DNA of 64,000 bases from G965267335 sp965267335 (GTDB taxonomy: Bacteria > Bacteroidota > Bacteroidia > Cytophagales > JAAEPT01), in assembly GCA_965267335.1 (NCBI GenBank), contig OZ253953.1, forward strand, positions 2,852,001-2,916,000, in the 5' to 3' direction. The notes below the pieces were generated by a model that was given only the letters and a program-made list of their open reading frames with translations, searched no databases and had not been told where the DNA came from. Each line of letters opens with the position of its first letter. The stretch's first letter is position 1. Below, piece after piece: positions 8,187-17,288 of the stretch. A program made the position numbers and the translations under genes.

Positions 8187-9695
8187 TTAAGATTCGATAA
8201 GGTTTAACATTTTCATAGTAGCAGTAATCGCTGCAGCCTGCTGATCGGACTCCAGTCCTTTGGTTTTAAATTCCTTTTGTCCGTCATCCCAGGTTATAAT
8301 AGTCTCAACTAGGGCATCAGTGTGACCCCCTGGAGGTATAGATATTTTATAATTTACCAGCTTCGGCACTTTTTTGTCAAGCTCTTTGTATATGATTCTG
8401 ATCGCCTTCATAAAAGCATCGTACTGTCCATCACCGGTAGAAGTAGCTTCATAGTCTTTGCCATTCACCTCAATTTTCACTGTTGTAACAGGTTTCAGGT
8501 TAAATACATGGGTAGAGTAGTAATTTTTCATTTTGATCTTGTCCTTGATCATCTCACTACCCAATACATCCGAAATAATAAATGGCAAGTCTTCTTTCGT
8601 TATGTTCTTCTTTTTGTCACCAAGCTCCACTACTCTTCTGGTGACCTTTTCCATGTTTTCAGTGCTCAGCTCTATCCCAAGTTCCTCCAGGTTCTTCTTT
8701 ATACTTGCCTTTCCTGAAGTTTTGCCCAGGGCATATTCTCTCTTTCTGCCAAATCTTTCTGGCATTAACTCATTGAAGTACAGATTTCCCTTGTTGTCAC
8801 CATCCGCATGGACTCCACAGGTTTGTGTGAAGACGTACTCTCCCACTACAGGTTTATTGGCCGGAATATTCACTCCGGAGAACGCTTCAACCAACTTACT
8901 AATCTTATTCAGTTGTCGTTCATCTACGTTAGTTTCAAAATCTATATGATCTCGTAATGCAACGACACTTGCTAAAGGAGTATTCCCGGTACGCTCTCCT
9001 AATCCGTTTACAGTGGTATGAATGCCTTTTGCTCCTGAGTTAATGGCAGAGAAGGTATTGCCAACCGCCATATCGTAATCATTATGCAGATGAGAATCAA
9101 AATGCAACTCAGGGAAGGTTGAAGTCATGTAGTCAAAATTCTCAGCGATACTCACCGGATTGAGAATACCTAAAGTATCGGGAAGCATATAGCGTTTAAT
9201 TGGTAGCCCCTTTAACCCTTCTACAAGTTGCGTGACATAGTCTCTGGAGTTTCTCATACCATTAGACCAGTCCTCGAGGTATACATTAACCGAAATCCCT
9301 AGTTTTGTAGCATAGTTTACCGCATCGGTAATTTCTGATATATGTTGTTCAGGAGTTTTCTTTAACTGGTTTTCAAGATGGTTTAGCGAACCTTTGGTTA
9401 AGAGATTAATCACTTTTCCTCCGGTCTCATGAATCCAGTCGAGTGACTTAACACCATCCACAAAACCAAGTATTTCAACGCGATCAATGTATCCATTCTT
9501 TGTAGCCCAATCAACGATTTGATTAACAGCTTCATACTCTCCTTCCGAAATTCTTGCGCTGGCGACCTCAATTCTATCCACCTTAACTTCTTCAAGTAAC
9601 ACTTTGGCAATATTAAGCTTCTCAGAAGAAGTAAATGCTACGCCTGAAGTCTGTTCTCCGTCACGGAGACTGGTGTCCATGATCTCGATTTTCAT
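8187..9695 (-). CDS. 2-isopropylmalate synthase / citramalate synthase family enzyme
   Basis: The 502-residue enzyme condenses acetyl-CoA with a 2-oxo acid. It has the HMGL-like TIM barrel with DTSLRDGEQTSGV (residues 7-19), the metal-binding HLHNDYD and the NGLGERTGN segment, followed by a C-terminal allosteric LeuA dimer domain (about 390-500; GDGQYDAFMKA, ITWDDGQKEFKTKG). Placement opposite leuCDB makes leucine synthesis (2-isopropylmalate synthase) the simplest reading. Members of this subfamily are also annotated as (R)-citramalate synthase, and substrate choice cannot be settled by eye. The start MKIEIMDTSLRDGEQ agrees with relatives. The next gene, a PorT-like barrel, is probably cotranscribed. 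Confidence 0.88.
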   Translation of the reverse strand: MKIEIMDTSLRDGEQTSGVAFTSSEKLNIAKVLLEEVKVDRIEVASARISEGEYEAVNQIVDWATKNGYIDRVEILGFVDGVKSLDWIHETGGKVINLLTKGSLNHLENQLKKTPEQHISEITDAVNYATKLGISVNVYLEDWSNGMRNSRDYVTQLVEGLKGLPIKRYMLPDTLGILNPVSIAENFDYMTSTFPELHFDSHLHNDYDMAVGNTFSAINSGAKGIHTTVNGLGERTGNTPLASVVALRDHIDFETNVDERQLNKISKLVEAFSGVNIPANKPVVGEYVFTQTCGVHADGDNKGNLYFNELMPERFGRKREYALGKTSGKASIKKNLEELGIELSTENMEKVTRRVVELGDKKKNITKEDLPFIISDVLGSEMIKDKIKMKNYYSTHVFNLKPVTTVKIEVNGKDYEATSTGDGQYDAFMKAIRIIYKELDKKVPKLVNYKISIPPGGHTDALVETIITWDDGQKEFKTKGLESDQQAAAITATMKMLNLIES

Positions 9696-9699
9696 GGCC

Positions 9700-9707
9700 C
9701 AAAATTA
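9700..9707 (-). promoter_or_regulatory. candidate TAnnTTTG promoter element of the leuA-type gene
   Basis: On the minus strand TAATTTTG ends four bases before the ATG at 9695. If used, transcription would begin at or just before the start codon and the mRNA would be leaderless or nearly so. No -33 box is evident. Confidence 0.35.
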
Positions 9708-9747
9708 ACCAAAAAATTAGAAGTTAGGGATATTTCTCACACACCAC

Positions 9748-9791
9748 AGAAAAACAAATTGGGAAACCCGTTTGTATCGGACTTCCCAATT
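9748..9791 (-). terminator. intrinsic terminator of the 9819-10376 lipoprotein gene
   Basis: A perfect 9-bp stem (AATTGGGAA with TTCCCAATT) continues inward, after a small internal loop, with CCG/CGG. On the minus strand it is followed by TTGTTTTTC. It lies just past the stop of the gene at 9819. Confidence 0.7.
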
Positions 9792-9818
9792 AGTAAAATC
9801 ATGGAATAAATAGGCTAA

Positions 9819-10376
9819 TTAGTTCGCAATAATGGTTCTAATATTCCAGTTGATGCTATTTCCGGGGTACATGGCTTCGAAAGTTGACCAGCTCCCTCCA
9901 CTACCGGATTTGAGTCTATCTCCTCCTACTGCTGCCGGTCCGGGATCACAACCGATAACTTGCTTAGTAGAACCTATCGTATATCCGAAGGTAACCCACA
10001 TACCATCGGACACAGTTATATCACTTGTGGGGGTGTGAGTATTCCAACCAAATGCATTTATCGCACTGGTAACTTCTGCCGTATAAACCAGAGTACCCGG
10101 AGAACTTGTGCCTCCCTGGTAAATAGAAATCCAGGCACTGTCGGGTTTATTATAGATATAATAATTGATTTCTTGAATTTTATCGCCAAGATACTCAGAG
10201 GTCTCGCTGGATGTAAAGCTGGCTCCTGCTTCCCAGGTTCCTGCAGACAAGTTGGGAGAACTGAGGTTATCCGAATCGTGATTGAGGATTTTAGCTTCTG
10301 GTGTGGGATCATCCGTATCACAAGCAAATGCAAATGCTCCAACCAATAGAATCAGGGATAGTCTTATAATTTTCAT
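9819..10376 (-). CDS. secreted lipoprotein, beta-sandwich-like
   Basis: It encodes 185 residues with a lipoprotein signal peptide (lipobox FAFAC, Cys19) followed by DTDDPTPE, a typical surface-export acidic tract. The mature part alternates short strands with Trp and Gly turns (ISIYQGGTSSPGTLVYTAEV, GMWVTFGYTIG, WNIRTIIAN). This resembles beta-sandwich domains seen in Bacteroidota extracellular proteins that report vascular or lectin-like folds. There is no C-terminal sorting domain. It is monocistronic, with its own terminator. Function is unknown. Confidence 0.75.
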   Translation of the reverse strand: MKIIRLSLILLVGAFAFACDTDDPTPEAKILNHDSDNLSSPNLSAGTWEAGASFTSSETSEYLGDKIQEINYYIYNKPDSAWISIYQGGTSSPGTLVYTAEVTSAINAFGWNTHTPTSDITVSDGMWVTFGYTIGSTKQVIGCDPGPAAVGGDRLKSGSGGSWSTFEAMYPGNSINWNIRTIIAN

Positions 10377-10448
10377 GATTAGCAGAGTTTAAGTTTAAAA
10401 AATGATACTGCTAATTAACAGAATTAAATCAGAACAAGTAGGGCACAA

Positions 10449-10841
10449 TTATTCTTCGCGTACATATTCCAGTACAACCTTCTGCTCATTGTTAGTTATC
10501 GAATAGATTAATTGGTTGTCCGAAAGCTTAATTAGATTCATTCTCTCTCCTACATTTCCTTGTTGGATAGCAATTACACGAGCTGAATCCATGAACACCC
10601 ATTTACCATCCCTTTCTTCTCCATTGAGCCAGGTAGTAGCAACACCATTGTCATTGAAACGCAAGCGGGTCTTATGTTCCTGAGAAACCTCTTCTTCATT
10701 TACAGACTCAAGAACCCAGGTACCAACCAACTCGGCTTTCTTTTCCTTGTCAACGTATTGTTCCCCTTCTGATTTTGGGTTGGAAGGAAAACAGCCAGTC
10801 AAAAGACTGGCTGTTAGTAATGTTATAATATTAATTCTCAT
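10449..10841 (-). CDS. lipocalin-like lipoprotein
   Basis: It encodes 130 residues with signal peptide and lipobox LLTGC. The mature part reads ELVGTWVLESVNEE, then FNDNGVATTWLNGEERDGKWVFMD and IKLSDNQLIYSI, the strand pattern of lipocalin-like (lipocalin_4/5-type) domains common in Bacteroidota lipoproteins. It follows the small membrane protein gene at 10848-11282 by 6 bp, so they are probably cotranscribed. No ligand can be proposed. Confidence 0.7.
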   Translation of the reverse strand: MRINIITLLTASLLTGCFPSNPKSEGEQYVDKEKKAELVGTWVLESVNEEEVSQEHKTRLRFNDNGVATTWLNGEERDGKWVFMDSARVIAIQQGNVGERMNLIKLSDNQLIYSITNNEQKVVLEYVREE

Positions 10842-10847
10842 TAGCTA

Positions 10848-11282
10848 TCAGAACATTCTGATGATACCAAGATATGCAAACAATAAAGTAATACACATAC
10901 CGATTGCTGCAAAACCTAATGACACCTGAATTGGTGCAAGTTTCTTTCTAATTGAGTCGGCCTTTTCTTGCGCTGCTTCACTTCCAGACATCGTGAACTG
11001 AACAATCAATTCATATCCAAGAATAAATCCGTTGGCAAGCATTCCAATAAAAATCATACCTAGAGTTACCATTCCTATCCAATGTCTGAATAAAAATCCA
11101 AAAACAGGAAGTACCTGAATCAGGTTGATAATACCAAAAATAACTAGAACAACACCAATCCATCCCTGTGCAGGTCGAATTTTGTCAATGTATTCTTTTG
11201 CCTCTGGTTTTTTTCCTATGATTGAAGGAGCTGCAGCTAAAATTCCTCCAACTAAAACTAAAATTAAACTAAGCCATGCCAT
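10848..11282 (-). CDS. small integral membrane protein with four hydrophobic segments
   Basis: The 144-residue protein has hydrophobic segments at about residues 3-21, 38-57, 68-92 and 119-142, and a charged loop (EAAQEKADSIRKKLAP) between the third and fourth. The N-terminus MAWLSLILVLVGGILAAAPSIIG acts as a membrane anchor rather than a cleaved signal. No named family was recognised. It is upstream of the lipocalin-like lipoprotein in the same direction and 73 bp downstream of a separate start region. Confidence 0.7.
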   Translation of the reverse strand: MAWLSLILVLVGGILAAAPSIIGKKPEAKEYIDKIRPAQGWIGVVLVIFGIINLIQVLPVFGFLFRHWIGMVTLGMIFIGMLANGFILGYELIVQFTMSGSEAAQEKADSIRKKLAPIQVSLGFAAIGMCITLLFAYLGIIRMF

Positions 11283-11355
11283 TGTTAAATAAATTTTGGG
11301 TTAAACAAGTTACAGAACTGGGGTCAAGTTACACTTTTCAAGTAAATACGTGCAA

Positions 11356-12270
11356 TTAATCTTTTAGTTTTTCCTCATTACCTGCAATCGAAATGAAAAC
11401 AACCCCTGATATGACAAGGATAGTACCTATTATCTGTAGGGCTCCCATCGTCTCTCCAAGGAAGAAATACGCGAGTACTATCGTAGATACCGGCCCTATA
11501 CCAGAAATAATAGCTGCATTCGAAGATCCTATCCTACGGATAGCTTCATAGACCATAAACGATGGAACAACGGTAGAAACTACAGCCATAAGCAAGGCAT
11601 AACCATATATGTCACTATTCAATCCAATCAATGGTGTGCGAGCAGTGATCAGATAGTGTAATAAAATGCAGATAAATGACACTGACATTGAATAGGTGGT
11701 GAATCTTATTGTACCGACTTTATGTACAATTTGACCGATACCCACCAAATAACTGGCGTAGCACACTGCACTAAGGAATACCAGAATACATCCCAAAAGT
11801 GTATGATCCGTTTTGTCCATACTGATCGTCTTGTACACTGCTATGAATATTCCGACATAAGTGATCAACAATGCCAATACCTGTGCCGTGGTGATCTTCT
11901 TTTTGAAGGCCACTGCTGATATTAATACTACAAGTGTAGGAAAGATGAATAGTATTACCCGCTCCATTCCTGCTGAAATGTATTCCAATCCCATAAAATC
12001 AAAAAGACTGGCCAGGTAATACCCTCCTATTCCTGCCAGGATTATTGCCTTTACTTGTTTGGACTCCAAGCGAGTCTGGTATCTATTTTTGGAGTACAAC
12101 CAATTGATTACCAAATAAATTGGGATAGCTAATGCCATTCTAATCAAGAGCAGATTGGTATGATCCACTCTTTCATCTGATAAATAGGCAAGTTTTACGA
12201 AAACTGCTTTTGCAGAAAATAGTACTGCACCAACGAAAGCTAAAAGAGCGGCAAAGTATTTTTTATTCAT
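11356..12270 (-). CDS. EamA/DMT-family transporter
   Basis: The protein of about 304 residues has ten predicted membrane helices made of two EamA repeats, with the family signatures GGYYLASLFDFMGLEYISAG in the first half and SVVPSFMVYEAIRRIGSSNAAIISGIGPVSTI..FLGE in the second. Drug/metabolite transporters of this type export amino acids or other small metabolites; the substrate cannot be read from sequence. ATG at 12270 overlaps the stop of the upstream lipoprotein gene by 8 bp, so the two are translationally linked. A GTG one codon earlier is also possible. Confidence 0.9.
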   Translation of the reverse strand: MNKKYFAALLAFVGAVLFSAKAVFVKLAYLSDERVDHTNLLLIRMALAIPIYLVINWLYSKNRYQTRLESKQVKAIILAGIGGYYLASLFDFMGLEYISAGMERVILFIFPTLVVLISAVAFKKKITTAQVLALLITYVGIFIAVYKTISMDKTDHTLLGCILVFLSAVCYASYLVGIGQIVHKVGTIRFTTYSMSVSFICILLHYLITARTPLIGLNSDIYGYALLMAVVSTVVPSFMVYEAIRRIGSSNAAIISGIGPVSTIVLAYFFLGETMGALQIIGTILVISGVVFISIAGNEEKLKD

Positions 12271-13018
12271 CACTATCCAACCTCAACTTCCCTTCACTTA
12301 AATACAACCTTAGTTTCTTTTCTTTATCAATTACTATTTCCTCATGAAGGTCTGTGATACGGTTTAAATTCCAGGAATCACCTTCTTTTTGGAAAACTGA
12401 TGCCGAAAAATCATAAGTACCCGGTAACAGCAAGTAGTTCTTAACTGTGGTATTTGCCGTATCATGCAAGGCATCAAAGTTTATCTCACCTCGCTCGGTA
12501 TAGAATTTTAACAACCCAAGCTCATATACCGATGAATCTACTAGAATTGTGATCTCTGTTTTTCTATCTGTCAGAGCAGTATCTATCGTTTGGATAATAT
12601 CCTCCTTGATGAACAGAAAGCTTTTCCCCCATTTAGATTCAACAAATGAGTTTTGTGAATTGCTCTTCTCTATCCACTCCCCGTTTACCCTTACGGAGAT
12701 GGTATGTCCACCACGATCGTATACCTCATCCTCCTCGCGAACTGTGATGCGTTCAAAATTATTATCCTGCAGAGACTGATAGATTTTGGAGACAGTATCT
12801 TTAGGAAGGCTCACCCGATATCTTCTTTTGGTCCCCATGTTATTATACATTACCCATGAAGAATCCAGACCAATTCCATACTCAGCACTCAAAGGTGACA
12901 TACCACCGTCATGGTTCAGTATGACCTGGAAGTCGTCTGGCATATTCTGAGGCAGTTGATTTTTGGAATCACATGAGAACAGAACTAAGGACAAAACGAT
13001 ATACGTAAATAGTTTCAT
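12263..13018 (-). CDS. lipoprotein of unknown function upstream of the EamA transporter
   Basis: It encodes 251 residues with signal peptide and lipobox LFSC (MKLFTYIVLSLVLFSCDSKNQ). The mature protein seems to have two parts: an N-terminal domain (FQVILNHDGGMSP, RYRVSLPKDTVSKIYQSL) and a C-terminal beta-rich part after residue 150 (ITILVDSSVYELGLLKFYTERGEI, LLLPGTYDFSASVFQKEGDSW). No family was recognised. It heads a two-gene unit with the transporter, overlapping it by 8 bp, and has a good promoter box upstream. Confidence 0.75.
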   Translation of the reverse strand: MKLFTYIVLSLVLFSCDSKNQLPQNMPDDFQVILNHDGGMSPLSAEYGIGLDSSWVMYNNMGTKRRYRVSLPKDTVSKIYQSLQDNNFERITVREEDEVYDRGGHTISVRVNGEWIEKSNSQNSFVESKWGKSFLFIKEDIIQTIDTALTDRKTEITILVDSSVYELGLLKFYTERGEINFDALHDTANTTVKNYLLLPGTYDFSASVFQKEGDSWNLNRITDLHEEIVIDKEKKLRLYLSEGKLRLDSDE

Positions 13019-13035
13019 AGGGTAAACTTTGAGAG

Positions 13036-13043
13036 CAAAGTTA
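13036..13043 (-). promoter_or_regulatory. candidate TAnnTTTG promoter of lipoprotein-transporter unit
   Basis: TAACTTTG on the minus strand lies 17 bases before the ATG at 13018 and matches the Bacteroidota -7 consensus. It is also one arm of a perfect inverted repeat (AACTTTG-agag-CAAAGTT, 13025-13042), which could be coincidence or an operator. Confidence 0.5.
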
Positions 13044-13417
13044 ATACAAGCCCTGCACTTCGTTTTATAACAATACAGAATATTTTGAATTGGGTTTAGG
13101 GGTTTCAGTTTTCGGAGATAGGAAATACTGTGTATAGCGAATATATATTGAAGTAATACTAAACTTTTACTTATTTATGGTATTGAAAATAAGTTGATTA
13201 TAAATATTTATAGATTTAATCTTTAATTTGAATTTTTATTTCATCCCGCCCTTTCAAAATGAACAAATCCCCCAATAAACTGTATTTACAATTAGCAACA
13301 TTCCGGAATATATCTAACAAGTTTGGCGCGCATTTTGTCAATTTTTGATTTATGTCATCAGACATTATAAATTAGCGAACTCATTTGGTGAACTTAAACT
13401 CCAATTCAGAAAGAAAA
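13044..13417. other. AT-rich intergenic region between divergent genes
   Basis: This stretch separates the minus-strand lipoprotein unit from the plus-strand thioredoxin genes. It is strongly AT-rich, holds no open frame with coding character and no exact TAnnTTTG box for the plus-strand gene. I see nothing else in it. Confidence 0.5.
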
Positions 13418-14836
13418 ATGAAGCGACTTAATTCAATATATCTTATTCTTTCATTAGCCATCTCTGTCTCTTGTGTAAGAGCACAGGTCAATTCAGTTAA
13501 TCCACCTAACAAGTCCAAAGGCTATTCTATATCGGGCCGAATTAACAACCTGAAAGATACAACTTGCCTACTCGCCTACTACAGTGGAGATAAAAGGCTT
13601 GTGTATGACACTGCCGAAGTGGATGATAAGGGAAACTTCAGATTTGAAGGAGAGCAAAGTCTGCCCGGAGGAATTTATATGATATCCTTTAACACCAATG
13701 GTGGAGCAAAAGCCGTAGAGTTTTTAATTGGTGAACAACATTTTGAAATTATCACAGATACAGTAGCCTCTGTTGATAAGACTTCTTTCATAGGTTCTCA
13801 GGAAAACAAGATATACTATGAAAAACTTCGTTTCGATCACCCAAGAAGGAAAGAAATGGATGAGACCCGTAAGAAACTTCCTGAAGACACTGAAAGTAAG
13901 AAGTACAAGAAGATGATTGCTGAGGGCCAGAGATTGCAAAATGAGATTCGTGACAATGAAGATAGGCTTATCGATCAGCATCCAGAATCCATGCTTACAA
14001 GACTATTAAAGTCAAGTCGAGACGTCACAGTCCCAAAAGACATCGATTCATCAAAGACCCTGGAATACCTGCAGGCGCATTATTTTGATAACATCGATTT
14101 TTCAGATTCCAGGCTAGCCCGCACGCCCATACTCATAGGTAAATACAACCACTATCTGGAGAAACTAACTTATCAGGAACCTGATTCCATCATCAAAGCC
14201 GTAGAATTCATTCTTCAGAAAGCCATGGCTGACTCAGCAGTATTCAAGTTATCATTATCTGAAATTGGTTCGAAGTATGAAAAATCGAAGATCATGTGTA
14301 TGGATAAGGTCATGCTGTATATCTTTCAGCGGTTCTACAAGAAAGGGTATGCCTGGTGGGTGGACGATAAAACCATGCACAGCATTGATAAGTGGATTAC
14401 TCGTCATGCCTGGGTGCAATGTGGTAATCAGCCTCCAAAGCTTGACTTTCCAGATACGAATGGAGTAAAACATCAACTATTTGATGAAAAAGGCAAGTAC
14501 ACACTAGTTTACTTTTGGTCGGCCACCTGTGGTCACTGTAAGAAAATGACACCCAAGGTTTGGGGTCTTTATGAGAAGTACAAAGATCTTGGCTTCCGGG
14601 TGTATGCCGTATGTATTGATCCGGGTGACGAACCTTATAAAACATTTATTAAGAAACATGGCCTGAACTGGACCAATGTAAGGGATGGCAAAAACTCCGG
14701 GTACTACAGGAATAAATATGACGTTTTCAGTACACCAAGAATGTATTTGTTAGACGAATCCAAAAGAATAAAACTAAAACAGTTTAGCTTTGAGGTATTG
14801 GAGGAGTTCCTCGAAGAAGAACTAATGGCAAAATAA
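13418..14836 (+). CDS. TlpA-like thioredoxin-domain protein (DUF4369/DUF5106 type), copy 1
   Basis: The 472-residue envelope protein starts with a signal peptide (MKRLNSIYLILSLAISVSCVRAQ). An N-terminal DUF4369-like beta-domain (about 35-120; YSISGRINNLKDTTCLLAYYSGDK) is followed by a helical DUF5106-like middle and a C-terminal TlpA/AhpC-like thioredoxin domain (about 335-470) with active site CGHCKK and a cis-Pro FSTPRMYLLD. Such proteins act as periplasmic thiol-disulfide oxidoreductases. An upstream TTG at 13385 would disrupt the signal peptide, so the ATG at 13418 is chosen. It is followed 60 bp later by a paralogue of the same length. Confidence 0.88.
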   Translation: MKRLNSIYLILSLAISVSCVRAQVNSVNPPNKSKGYSISGRINNLKDTTCLLAYYSGDKRLVYDTAEVDDKGNFRFEGEQSLPGGIYMISFNTNGGAKAVEFLIGEQHFEIITDTVASVDKTSFIGSQENKIYYEKLRFDHPRRKEMDETRKKLPEDTESKKYKKMIAEGQRLQNEIRDNEDRLIDQHPESMLTRLLKSSRDVTVPKDIDSSKTLEYLQAHYFDNIDFSDSRLARTPILIGKYNHYLEKLTYQEPDSIIKAVEFILQKAMADSAVFKLSLSEIGSKYEKSKIMCMDKVMLYIFQRFYKKGYAWWVDDKTMHSIDKWITRHAWVQCGNQPPKLDFPDTNGVKHQLFDEKGKYTLVYFWSATCGHCKKMTPKVWGLYEKYKDLGFRVYAVCIDPGDEPYKTFIKKHGLNWTNVRDGKNSGYYRNKYDVFSTPRMYLLDESKRIKLKQFSFEVLEEFLEEELMAK

Positions 14837-14896
14837 TTTTTCAGGAAAAACCATTTCAGCATACTTTTTGTAAGTATATCAGAAAACTAAAGAACT

Positions 14897-16351
14897 ATGA
14901 GAAGGGTATTATTTGCAGTATTTGTTACAGTTTTGGGTTTTGGTAATCTATTTGCACAAGGCTATAAAATAAAAGTAAAGGCAAATGGAATGGCTGATAC
15001 CGCTTGCTACCTCGCCTACCATTATGGTCCAAATAAGCTGCTAAAAGATACTGCTCAGTTTGATTCCAAAGGCAATTGCGTGATAGAAGGTACTAAACCT
15101 TTGCCTCACGGTATCTACATGATAGTATTACCGACCGGTTCTGGAAATCGACTCACAGAGATCATTATAGGTAAAGAACAAAACTTTTCTGTTGAAATGG
15201 ATACTATCGATCCGGTAAAGTCCATTAAGCTAAAGGGAAGCCTGGAAAATGACCTTTACTATCAGCACCTAAGACATGAGGGACCGATCCAGGAAAAAAT
15301 CAGAGTTCTAACCGAAAAATGGGAGAAAGAACAAGACCCTGTCCAAAAGGAAAACATCAGACAAGAAATTATCAAGATTCAAAAGGAGTCGATTGACTAT
15401 AGGGAACAGATCATTAAGAATTATCCAGACCTGGTTCTTTCGAAACTGTTTAAAGCTACACGAGACATTGATATACCTGAGTCTCCTACCCTTGCCGATG
15501 GCTCTAAAGATACTTTATTCCCAATCCTTTATCTACGGGATCACTTCTTTGACAATATAGAATTCGACAATGATGTAATCCTAAGAACACCGATCTACGA
15601 TAGCAAATTGAACTTCTGGATTGAAAAAAGAAACTACCCTATTCCCGATTCATTGATAAAAGCTGTTGATTTCATAGTTGGAAAAGCCAGGGCTGATTCG
15701 AATATGTATAAGTACACCCTTATTACGCTTTCCAACTATTTTGAAAAGTCCAAGAGAATGGGAACAGATAAAATACTTCATCACATATTCAAGAAGTATT
15801 ATGTAGATGGGGATGTTTGGTGGACTTCGGAGGAAGTAGATAAGAAGATCAAGGAGTATGTCATATTGCATAGTTATAATCAGATTGGCATGACTGCACC
15901 CGATTTGGTCATGAGAGATACTACGGGGGCCTTTCATCAGCTTCACGCGATCAAGGCACCCTTAACAATGGTCTACTTTTGGTCTGCGACTTGTGGACAT
16001 TGCAAAAGAGCTACACCTATCCTTCAGAGACTTTATAATCGTTATGAAAAGGAAGGATTTAAGGTGTATTCTGTATGCATTGACCATGATCTCACCCCTT
16101 ACTATATTTATCTGAAGAAGCATAAACACAAGTTTATCAACGTTACCGATACAGGAAACACTACCAATTTCAGGACCTATTATAACGTTAGAAGTACTCC
16201 TACAACCTACCTTCTTGATGAGAAAAAGAAGATTAAGTACAAGCGATTTGATATGCACTCACTGGAAAAAATTCTCCGCCAGGAGTTTAATGTACCAGAA
16301 GAAGAGGAATGGCTAACGGAAGAAGGTGAAGAGGATAAGAAGAAACACTAA
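14897..16351 (+). CDS. TlpA-like thioredoxin-domain protein (DUF4369/DUF5106 type), copy 2
   Basis: The 484-residue paralogue of the preceding gene has the same order of parts: signal peptide (MRRVLFAVFVTVLGFGNLFAQ), DUF4369-like domain (ADTACYLAYHYGPNKLLKDTAQFDSKG), helical middle and thioredoxin domain with CGHCKR and the cis-Pro segment VRSTPTTYLLDEKKK. It differs by an acidic C-terminal tail (PEEEEWLTEEGEEDKKKH). The shared layout indicates a tandem duplication followed by clear divergence. It acts in the periplasm, probably as a disulfide reductase; the partner is unknown. Confidence 0.88.
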   Translation: MRRVLFAVFVTVLGFGNLFAQGYKIKVKANGMADTACYLAYHYGPNKLLKDTAQFDSKGNCVIEGTKPLPHGIYMIVLPTGSGNRLTEIIIGKEQNFSVEMDTIDPVKSIKLKGSLENDLYYQHLRHEGPIQEKIRVLTEKWEKEQDPVQKENIRQEIIKIQKESIDYREQIIKNYPDLVLSKLFKATRDIDIPESPTLADGSKDTLFPILYLRDHFFDNIEFDNDVILRTPIYDSKLNFWIEKRNYPIPDSLIKAVDFIVGKARADSNMYKYTLITLSNYFEKSKRMGTDKILHHIFKKYYVDGDVWWTSEEVDKKIKEYVILHSYNQIGMTAPDLVMRDTTGAFHQLHAIKAPLTMVYFWSATCGHCKRATPILQRLYNRYEKEGFKVYSVCIDHDLTPYYIYLKKHKHKFINVTDTGNTTNFRTYYNVRSTPTTYLLDEKKKIKYKRFDMHSLEKILRQEFNVPEEEEWLTEEGEEDKKKH

Positions 16352-16521
16352 GGAGAAGGTTTAGTGTTAAATGAGTGCTACTTCCACTACGGGAGAAATC
16401 AATTAGTTGTGGAAACGCGAACAGATTTCCTGTCGGCTGGCCAGATGGGCTCTCCGCTACCTTTCGTTCGATTTCTATGGATTTAGCTAAACCTTTTCAA
16501 ATCGGTGATTGTTTTAAACCA

Positions 16522-17229
16522 ATGAAGTTATTCTTACCCCTACTCCTCGCCCTGAACATGATTCCTGAATCATACGGACAACCGAAACAGGCTACTCCTA
16601 CCCCTGAAATTTTATATATCATGGATCCGATGTGTTCGTGGTGTTATGGGTTCAGTCCGGAAATAACCCAGCTCAAGGAGAAGTATGACACTATCCCTGA
16701 GGTAAGATTTAAAATCCTAGCTGGAGGATTACGGCCTGGAAACACGAAAACTATGGATGCGGAAATGGAAAAGTTTCTGTCCCACCACTGGCAACAGGTC
16801 AACAAAAGAACCAGCCAACCCTTCTCGTACGAAATATTAAAAAGTAGATCTTTTATTTATGATACCGAACCAGTAGATATCGCTGTTACAACGATGTGGA
16901 ACATTGATAGTACCAAAGCCTTCGATTATGTCAAAAGACTTCAGACAGCCTTCTATTTCGAGAATAAAGACATAACAAAGTTTGATGTCCTTGCTGACCT
17001 TGCTGAAGCATTTGGGGTAGATCAAAAGGAGTTTCGGAAAAAGCTAGAGTCTGAAGAAATGAAAAAGAAAACCTGGGATGACTTCCGCTACGCTCATTCT
17101 TTAGACGCAACGGGGTTTCCTACGGTATTATTGAAGGTTGGAGATGAATATCACACCATAACCATAGGCTACACGAATTTTAAACGACTTGATAAGCAGC
17201 TGGATAAAATTCTAAAAAAGCTTCCATAA
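16522..17229 (+). CDS. DsbA/FrnE-like thioredoxin-fold protein with signal peptide
   Basis: From ATG at 16522 this gives 235 residues with a signal peptide (MKLFLPLLLALNMIPESYGQ). The DsbA-family fold begins ILYIMDPMCSWCYGFSPE, with a CSWC redox motif and the inserted helical domain, and ends with the cis-Pro TGFPTVLLKVGDEYHTITIGY. That form of motif is typical of FrnE/DSBA-like oxidoreductases. A longer frame from GTG at 16375 would place 49 residues without coding character before the signal peptide and is rejected. It follows the two TlpA-like genes and may share a thiol-redox role with them. Confidence 0.85.
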   Translation: MKLFLPLLLALNMIPESYGQPKQATPTPEILYIMDPMCSWCYGFSPEITQLKEKYDTIPEVRFKILAGGLRPGNTKTMDAEMEKFLSHHWQQVNKRTSQPFSYEILKSRSFIYDTEPVDIAVTTMWNIDSTKAFDYVKRLQTAFYFENKDITKFDVLADLAEAFGVDQKEFRKKLESEEMKKKTWDDFRYAHSLDATGFPTVLLKVGDEYHTITIGYTNFKRLDKQLDKILKKLP

Positions 17230-17288
17230 ATGGTTAAATATATCGGAATTAAGGCTATTATAGTCTTGAATAATTTCCATCAATTAAC

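Noticed and set aside
8322..8949. Plus-strand open frames opposite the leuA-type gene
   Set aside because: They are antisense shadows of a well-supported enzyme gene and show no family features.
16375..16521. GTG-started extension of the DsbA/FrnE-like gene
   Set aside because: The extra 49 codons lack coding character and would bury the signal peptide that follows the ATG at 16522.
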